Below are positions 58,258 to 64,000 of a stretch of DNA of 64,000 nt, in pieces. Position 1 is the first letter of the stretch. Every line of letters starts with the position of its first letter. The stretch is from Otis tarda (Eukaryota > Chordata > Aves > Otidiformes > Otididae): contig CM048558.1 of assembly GCA_026413225.1 (NCBI GenBank), forward strand, positions 1 through 64,000. Direction: 5' to 3'. The notes under the pieces were generated by a model. That model was not told the DNA's origin. It made no database searches and saw nothing but the letters and a program-made list of their open reading frames with translations. Made by a program: the position numbers and the translations under genes.

Positions 58258-59053
58258 TGTGCCCCGATCACGACCAGACAACGCAGTCTCTCTCTCACTC
58301 CCCCCACCCTCCAAGAGAACAGGGGGAGATAATATAAAGAAAAACGGCTCGAGGTTTGAGATAAGGACAGGGAGAAATCCTTAAAGTTACCATTACGGGC
58401 AAAACAGACTCCTCTTGGGGAAAACTATTCATTTATTACTACAAACAGCAAGATAATGAGACAGAGAACAAGATAACCTCCCTCCACCCCTCCCTCTTCC
58501 CAAGCTTAACATTATCTCTACTACCTTCCCCCCTGAGTTGCACAGGAAAGGGAAGAGGGAATGGGGATTGCGGTCAGTTCATCACACGTTGTTTTACGCC
58601 GCTGCTTCGTGGTCGGGGAAGAACTCCTCACATTCCTCCCCTGCCCTGTTGTGGGGTCCCTCCCATACATCACAGTCCTTCGTGAAACTGCTCCGGCGTG
58701 GGTCATCTCTTCCACGGAGTGCAGTCTCTCCAGAATGGCTGTCCCAGCGGGCCCTCCACGGGCTGATTCGGGCCCAGTCAGCAGCCTGGCAAGAGGCCAG
58801 AGGGTGAGGCCTGCAAGGCCCATGAGGCCTGTGCCTCCCTCTCTGTGCCTCTGCCCCCGCTCAGCTTCTTCACATCTTCTCTCTTTTTTTTTTCCTTCTG
58901 TTTTCCCCTTCTTAAATATGTTATCACAGAGGTGTTATCATGGAACAGTCTGCTACCAATCAGCTTGGCCAGCAGCGGGTCCGCCCTAGGCCTGGCCGAA
59001 TCCACTGAACAAAGGGGAGCAACTTCTAGCAGTTTCCTACAGAAGCTACCACA
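58258..59053 (-). mobile_element. Solo LTR, ERVK-related, second family
   Basis: 796 bp on the - strand with ends TGTGGTAGC and GGGGCACA. It carries a TATA-like ATATTTAA (+ strand 58,912-58,919) and AATAAA (+ strand 58,432-58,437) in the right order. Its last 75 bp closely resemble the end of the ERVK LTR at 38,439-38,884 (CCCCCTGTTCTCTTGGAGGG, GAGAGAGACTGC), so the families are related. No internal sequence is attached. Flanking bases (CGTAAC and TTAGGC) give no clear target duplication. Open frames inside, 75-142 codons, are not convincing genes. Confidence 0.8.
58912..58919 (-). promoter_or_regulatory. TATA-like box of solo LTR
   Basis: ATATTTAA on the - strand, about 135 bp into the LTR. 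It is followed downstream by a purine-rich transcribed region and, about 480 bp later, an AATAAA signal. Confidence 0.5.
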
Positions 59054-59141
59054 TTAGGCCCCTCCCCCCAAACAAAACCGTGTATGATGCTTCATATCAT
59101 TCAGGGAAACTGTTTAAGTAAAAGAATTTACTTAGTGTGAT

Positions 59142-59153
59142 AAAAAGGGGGGA
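59142..59153 (+). other. Polypurine tract of ERV1
   Basis: AAAAAGGGGGGA lies directly before the TG that opens the 3' LTR. It would prime plus-strand DNA synthesis. The 59,054-59,154 stretch around it is the remaining ERV1 sequence between the solo LTR and the 3' LTR; I see no gene in it. Confidence 0.85.
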
Positions 59154-59220
59154 TTGATATAGGGGACCACGTAGAAATGGGGACAATAAGTTAATCACAA
59201 CTATATATGTATGCACTTAA

Positions 59221-59225
59221 AGAAT
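59221..59225. repeat. Target-site duplication, left copy
   Basis: AGAAT directly before the nested ERVK LTR; the same five bases follow the LTR at 59,674-59,678. The right copy is also carried in the inverted left arm at 52,471-52,475 (ATTCT). Confidence 0.75.
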
Positions 59226-59673
59226 TCCTGTAGTTCAGCCCCAGTCGGGACCAGACTACGCAGTCTCTCTCTCACTCCCCGCCCCCGCCCCCAAGAGAAC
59301 AGGGGGAGATTTGGTAAACAAAAGAAAACCGGGGAAAAAACCAAACACGTGGGTTGAGATTGAACAAAAAGTAAATTTAACAGTAATGACAGAAGAAAAC
59401 AAAACAGTAATGCAATACAAATACAGTATACTGGCTTACAACAAACCTCCACACTTAGTTTCTTCCAAGCAGCAGGAGGCTCCCTTCAGCACCCTCCTCA
59501 CTTATATACTGAGCATGATGTCAGATGGGATGGAATAGCCCTTTGGCTAATTTGGGTAAATTAACCCCAGCTGTTAGCTAATTAGTTAACTATCCCAGCC
59601 ATAGGAGCTACCAGCTGCAGTTCTCCACCCAGCTCAGGTAAATATTAACTCTATCCTAGCCAGAACCAGGACA
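59226..59673 (-). mobile_element. ERVK solo LTR nested in the ERV1 LTR
   Basis: 448 bp, inverted relative to the copy at 38,439-38,884 and similar along its whole length. On the - strand it starts TGTCCTGGTTC. Its other end reads TCCTGTAG on the + strand where TGTCCTAG is expected. It is flanked by AGAAT at 59,221-59,225 and AGAAT at 59,674-59,678, consistent with a target-site duplication. No internal region remains, so the two LTRs of the insert probably recombined. Confidence 0.9.
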
Positions 59674-59678
59674 AGAAT
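59674..59678. repeat. Target-site duplication, right copy
   Basis: AGAAT directly after the nested ERVK LTR, matching 59,221-59,225. Confidence 0.75.
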
Positions 59679-60167
59679 ATAGTTATAAAACATAGTCACG
59701 TAACCATATAGCTTAGAGAAACAATTAATGGAGGAGGAAGTCTGTTTTTTTTTCTTTTCCTGACGAAGGACTCATTTGTAAGGAGTGAGAAACAGTCTCG
59801 CATTATCTCAAGGGAGTGATTAGAAAGAAGAAGAATTCAAAAACAGGATGGCATGTGTCACAAATACGTCTATAAACCTCCTTGCTAAAGGAAAACAGAT
59901 GGTTAACAAGGACATGAATCAGCTCAAGCTGATAAGAACACTGCAAGCTTGCAGGATCATTGCATTCTAGGCTAAAGGTGAAAAGTACACCATGAAGAAG
60001 ACCTACGGCCTTCATCCCAAGGACCACCGAAGATGCCTGCCCACAATTATTGGGAGAATTTGCGCAAGCGCGAAGGACTGATAAGCTAATTAGCATACGA
60101 AGCAAGAGTAGGCAGGTTTAGGTAATGAATATGTATAGGCGTCAATTGAATATTCATTGTTTTATTG

Positions 60168-60175
60168 TATAAAAA
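60168..60175 (+). promoter_or_regulatory. TATA box of the ERV1 LTR
   Basis: TATAAAAA, about 73 bp before AATAAA, the usual compact promoter and R region of a class I LTR. The inverted left-arm copy keeps it unchanged at 51,974-51,981. Confidence 0.75.
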
Positions 60176-60240
60176 TGGGACGGTTTGCTACCTCGGGCCT
60201 GCACGCTTGTGGTGGAGCGATCCCCCGTGCATCTGCACGC

Positions 60241-60246
60241 AATAAA
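60241..60246 (+). terminator. Polyadenylation signal of the ERV1 LTR
   Basis: AATAAA, 55 bp before the LTR end. It is conserved in the left-arm copy. Confidence 0.75.
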
Positions 60247-60295
60247 CATACCTAGTTTATAACTTCCGAGTTACAGAGTCCATTTCCGTACGTCA

Positions 60296-60615
60296 ATAGT
60301 AAGTGTCAGAATCCTGGTGGTGTAGGAAAGCCGAGAGACCCAATGTTTTTGAGCCTGTAGATGCGGTGGGAAGAGTCGGTGAGGAGCAGCAAGAACTTTC
60401 AGAGCAGGCACTTCTGGTGTTGGAGTAATCGTCTGATGTTCGGGATTTATAAGATTTATTCTCAAAGGGCTGCCAGGTTGACTTGGTGGCAAATGTCAGA
60501 GTCCTGTTGGCCTAGGGAAGCCCAGAACAATCGTCTGACGTTGGGGATTTTCCTGGTCAGTCCTAGACCACCAGGACTCCGACATTTTCCACCATTTCAA
60601 CCCAGCAGCCCTGCG
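60296..60615. repeat. B-type satellite remnant with polarity flip (right arm)
   Basis: B on + from 60,296 to about 60,555 (GTCAGAATCCTGGTGGTGTAG), then B on - to about 60,610 (CACCAGGACTCCGACATTTT). Mirror of 51,534-51,853. Confidence 0.85.
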
Positions 60616-61229
60616 AGCAGGGTTGTTGACGCTGGATCTACAGCACCACAGACACTGGGGCTCCGGGCTTTCCCTGACGAAGAGCGCTTCGACATTTACC
60701 ATCAAGTGCACTGGAGAACCCACTAAAATATTACCCTAAAAAGCAAGTACGTCGGACCATTTTTCCCACACCAAAAGTGCCAGCCACTCATGGTCTTGAT
60801 GCTCCTCACCCGCCCTTCCCACCACATCTACAGCACCACAGACACTGGGGCTCCGGGCTTTCCCTGACGAACAGCGCTTCGACGTTTAACATCAACTGCA
60901 TGGAAGAGCCCGCTGAAAAAATACCCTAAAAAACACGAATGTCAGATGATTGCTCCCACACCAAAAGTGCCAGCAACTAAAGCTGTTGCTGCTGCTCATC
61001 GACCATTGACGCCGCATCTACAGCACCACAGACAGTGGCGCTCGGGGATTTCACAGAGCAACAGTGCTTCGACATTTAACATAAGCTGCAATGGAGCACC
61101 CGCTAAAAAAAATACCACAAAAGGTACGAGTGTTGGACCATTGCTCCCACACCAGAAGTGCCGGCAACTAAAGCTCCTGCTGCTCCTCACCGGCCGTTGA
61201 GGCTGTATCTACAGCATCACAGACATCGG
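60616..61229 (-). repeat. C-type satellite, inverted (right arm)
   Basis: About three C monomers on the - strand, counterparts of 50,920-51,533. They carry the C landmarks GACGAACAGCGCTTCGACG and GACGCCGCATCTACAGCACC. The change to A2 at about 61,230 differs from the left side, where C continues outward for another 3 kb. Confidence 0.88.
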
Positions 61230-64000
61230 GGCTCCGGGCTTTCCCTGACGAGCAGGGCTTCGACGTTTGCCACCAGCTGCACGAGGGTGCCCACTGAAAA
61301 GAAACTCCGAAAAATCACCAACGTCGGACGATTGTTCCCACACCAAAAGTGCCAGCCACTCAAGCACTTGCTGCTCCTCAGCGGCCATTGGCAGCACATC
61401 TACAGCATCACAGACATTGGGGCTCCGGGCTTTCCCTGAGGAGCAGGGCTTCGACGTTTGCCACCAGCTGCACCTGGGCGCCCCCTGAAAATAAACCCCG
61501 AAAAATCACGAACGTCGGAGCATTGCTCCCACACCAAAAGTGCCAGCCACTCAAGCTCTTGCTGCTCCTCAGCGGCAATTGGCAGCACATGTACAGCACC
61601 ACAGACACTGGGACTCCGGGCTTTCCCTGAGGAGCAGGGCTTCGACGTTTGCCACCAGCTGCACGTCAGCGCCCCCTGAAAAGAAACCCTGAAAAATCAG
61701 GAACGTTGGACCATTGCTCCCACACCAAAAGGGCCAGCCACTCAAGCTCCTGTTGCTCCTAAGCGGCCATTGGCAGCGCATCTACAGCACCACAGACATT
61801 GGGGCTCCGGGCTTTCCCTGATGAGCAGGGCTTCGAAGTTTGCCACCAGCTGAACTTGGGCACCCCCTAAAAATAAACCCCGAAAAATCACGAACGTCGG
61901 ACGATTGCTCCCACATCAAAAGGGCCAGCCACTCAAGCTCCTGCTGCTCCTCAGAGGCCATTGGCAGCGCATCTACAGCACCACAGACATTGGCGCGCCG
62001 GGCTTTCCCTGAGGAGCAGGGCTCCGTCGTTTGCCACCAGCTGCACGAGGGCGCCCCCTGAAAAGAAACCCTGAAAAATCACGAACGACGGACGATTGCT
62101 CCCACACCAAAAGTGCCAGCCACTCAAGATCTTGCTGCTCCTCAGCCGCCATTGGCAGCACATCTAGAGCAGCACAGACACTGGGGCTCCGGGCTATCCC
62201 TGAGGAGCAGGGCGTCGACGTTTGCCACCAGCTGCACGTGGGCAACCCCTGAAAAGAAACCCCGAAAAATCACGAACGGAGGACCATTGCTCCCACACCA
62301 AAAGTGCCAGGCACTCAAGCTCTTGCTGCTCCTCAGCGGCCATTGGCAGCGCATCTACAGCATCACAGACGTTGGGGCTCTGGGCTTTCCCTGAGGAGCA
62401 GAGCTTCGACGTTTACCACCAGTGCACGTGGGCCGCCCCTGAAAATAAACCCCGAAAAATCACGAACGTCGGACGATTGCTCCCACACCAACATGCCAGC
62501 CACTCAAGATCTTGCTGCTCCTCAGCTGCCATTGGCAGCGCATCTACAGCACCACAGACATTGGGGCTCCGGGCTTTCCCTGACGAACACGGCTTCGACG
62601 TTTACCACCAGATGCGTCTGAGCGCCCACTGAAAAAAAAACCCGAAAAATCACGAACGTCGGACCATTGCGCCCACACCAAAAGTGCCAGCCACTCAAGC
62701 TCTTGCTGCTCCTCAGCGGCTTTTGGCAGCGCATCTACAGCACCACAGACACTGGGGCTCCGGGTTTCCCTGAGGATCAGGGCTTCGACGTTTGCCACCA
62801 GCTGCACGTCGGTGCCCCCTCAAAAGAAACCCCAAAAAATAACGAACGGAGGACCATTGCTCCCACACCAAAAGTGCCAGCCACTCAAGCTCTTGCTGCA
62901 CCTCAGCGGCCATTGGCAGCGCATCTACAGCACCACAGACATTGGTGCTCTGTGCTTTCCCTGAGGAGCAGGGCTTCGACGTTTGCAAGCAGCTGCACGT
63001 GGGCGCCCCCTGAAAATAACCCTGAAAAATCACCAACGGAGGACCATTGCTCCCACACCAAAAGTGGCAGCCACTCAAGCTCTTGCTGCTCCTCAGCGGC
63101 CATTGGCAGCTCATCTACAGCACCACAGACATTGGTGCTCTGTGCTTTCCCTGAGGAGCAGGGCTTCGACGTTTGCCACCAGCTGCACCAGAGCGCCCCC
63201 TGAAAATAACCCTGAAAAATCACGAACGTCGGACAATTTTTCCCACACCAAAAGTGGCAGCCACTCAAGCTCTTGCTGCTCCTCAGCGGCCATTGGCAGC
63301 GCATCTACAGCACCACAGACATAGGGGCTCTGGGCTTTCCCTGAGGAGCAGGGCTTCAACGTTTGCCACCAGCTGCACGTGGGCGCACACTGAAAAAAAA
63401 CCCCGAAAAATCATCAACGTCGGATGATTGCTCCCACACCAAAAGTGCCAGCCACTCAAGTTCTTGCGGCTCGTCAGCCGACATTGGCAGCGCATCTACA
63501 GCACCACAGACATTGGGGCTCCGGGCTTTCCCTGAGGAGCAGGGCTTCGACGTTTGCCACCAGCTGCACCTGGGCGACCCCTGAAAAGAAACCCTGAAAA
63601 ATCACGAACGTCGGACAATTTTTCCCACACCAAAAGTGCCAGCCACTCAAGCTCTTGCTGCTCCTCAGCGGCCATTGGCAGCGCATCTACAGCAACACAG
63701 ACATTGGGGCTCCGGGCTTTCCCTGAGGAGCAGGGCTTCTACGTTTACCACCAGCTGCACCTGAGCGCCCCCTAAAAAGATACCCCAAAAAATCACGAAC
63801 GGCAGACGATTGCTCCCACACCAAAAGTGCCAGCCACTCAAGCTCTTGCTGCTCCTCAGCCGCCATTGGCACTGCATCTACAGCACCACAGACACTGGGG
63901 CTCCGGGCTTTCCCTGAGGAGCAGGGCTTCAAAGTTTGCCACCAGCTGCACGTGGGCGCACACTGAAAAAAACCCCAAAAAATCACAAACGTCGGACCAT
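61230..64000 (-). repeat. Satellite array, A2 monomers, inverted, running off the window
   Basis: About 14.5 monomers on the - strand, mostly with CCTGAGGAGCAGGG and TTTGCCACC, like the array at 43.8-47.9 kb. The array continues beyond the window. No gene is seen. Confidence 0.94.
63680..64000 (-). repeat. Direct duplicate of 47,390-47,710
   Basis: The last 320 bp match 47,390-47,710 almost base for base in the same orientation, offset 16,290 bp. Shared rarities are AGGGCTTCTACGTTTACC, CCCCTAAAAAGATACCCC, GAACGGCAGACGATTG and GCTTCAAAGTTTGCC. The copy may extend past the window end. Confidence 0.9.

Larger units (their letters stand above)
52661..60295 (+). mobile_element. Class I (gammaretrovirus-like) ERV, 5'-truncated and broken
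   Basis: Order on the + strand: matrix remnant, capsid, nucleocapsid, protease, reverse transcriptase, RNase H, integrase, envelope remnant, polypurine tract, 3' LTR. The capsid text, the single zinc knuckle and integrase motifs point to the gammaretrovirus-like class I group. The 5' LTR, PBS and gag start are missing because the left end is the breakpoint of an inverted duplication. Two younger LTR insertions interrupt the 3' part. Many stops and frameshifts make the element non-functional. Confidence 0.92.
59155..60295 (+). mobile_element. ERV1 3' LTR, split by an ERVK LTR
   Basis: Begins TGATATAGGGG right after the polypurine tract and ends GTACGTCA before B satellite. Without the 448-bp insertion and one copy of its target duplication it is about 688 bp. 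TATA box and polyadenylation signal lie in the last 130 bp. The part from 59,674 onward is mirrored in the left arm at 51,854-52,475. Confidence 0.9.
59489..61229 (-). repeat. Right arm of large inverted duplication
   Basis: Mirror of 50,920-52,660 (sum of paired positions 112,149). It contains part of the ERVK LTR, most of the ERV1 3' LTR, B monomers and C monomers. This arm is the more complete one because LTR sequences continue without a break into the spacer, so it is likely the parent and the left arm the copy. Confidence 0.93.

Noticed and set aside
58521..58989. Open frames of 75-142 codons on both strands
   Set aside because: They lie inside a solo LTR with TATA and AATAAA signals and show no recognisable domain.

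Overview
The window is repeat DNA from a bird, most likely a songbird. No host gene, rRNA, tRNA or CRISPR was found. About 80% is a tandem satellite with a monomer of about 190-191 bp. The rest is endogenous retrovirus (ERV) debris embedded in it: a class II ERV whose primer-binding site fits tRNA-Lys (ERVK-like), and a gammaretrovirus-like class I ERV. Monomer length and ERV content suggest passerine centromeric or pericentromeric heterochromatin. The zebra finch satellite Tgut191A has a similar unit length, but sequence identity with it was not tested.

I use my own names for three monomer types. A is the main type (landmarks on the + strand: a T-run ending in CAG, GGGCGCCC, CACGTGCAGCTG, CCCTGTTCGTCAGGG, CCAATGGCCGCTGAGGAGC). 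A2 is a variant of A with CTCCT in place of TTCGT between CCCTG and CAGGG. B is a divergent type (TCCTGGTGGTCTAGGAAA, GAGCCTGTAGATGCGGTGG). C is intermediate (GATGGTAAACGTCGAAGCGC, TAGATGCGGCGTCAACAG).

Layout: 1-16,500 is A on +, full of small indels; 16,501-37,015 is clean A on +; 37,016-38,438 is B on +; 38,439-40,005 is the 5' end of an ERVK-like provirus; 39,999-40,259 is a fold-back that inverts ERVK and B sequence; 40,244-47,925 is A then A2 on -; 47,926-51,539 is C on +; 51,540-51,853 is B. From 51,854 to 60,295 lies a retroviral island: an inverted partial LTR, a broken gag-pro-pol-env body, a solo LTR and a nested 3' LTR. From 60,296 to 61,229 the left flank is repeated in mirror image, and 61,230-64,000 is A2 on -.

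The main architectural result is two inverted duplications, each with retroviral sequence at its centre. The larger has arms of about 1.74 kb (50,920-52,660 and 59,489-61,229) whose paired coordinates sum to 112,149 at every landmark checked. The smaller turns around inside the ERVK fragment near 40,005, at a CTATTGG sequence that also forms a 16-bp perfect palindrome 120 bp upstream. Satellite polarity therefore flips several times, and two of the flips coincide with ERV islands in B monomers. All retroviral genes are broken by stops, frameshifts or deletions, so the elements appear defective. Their nesting gives a relative order: ERV1 insertion, ERVK solo LTR into its 3' LTR, then inverted duplication.
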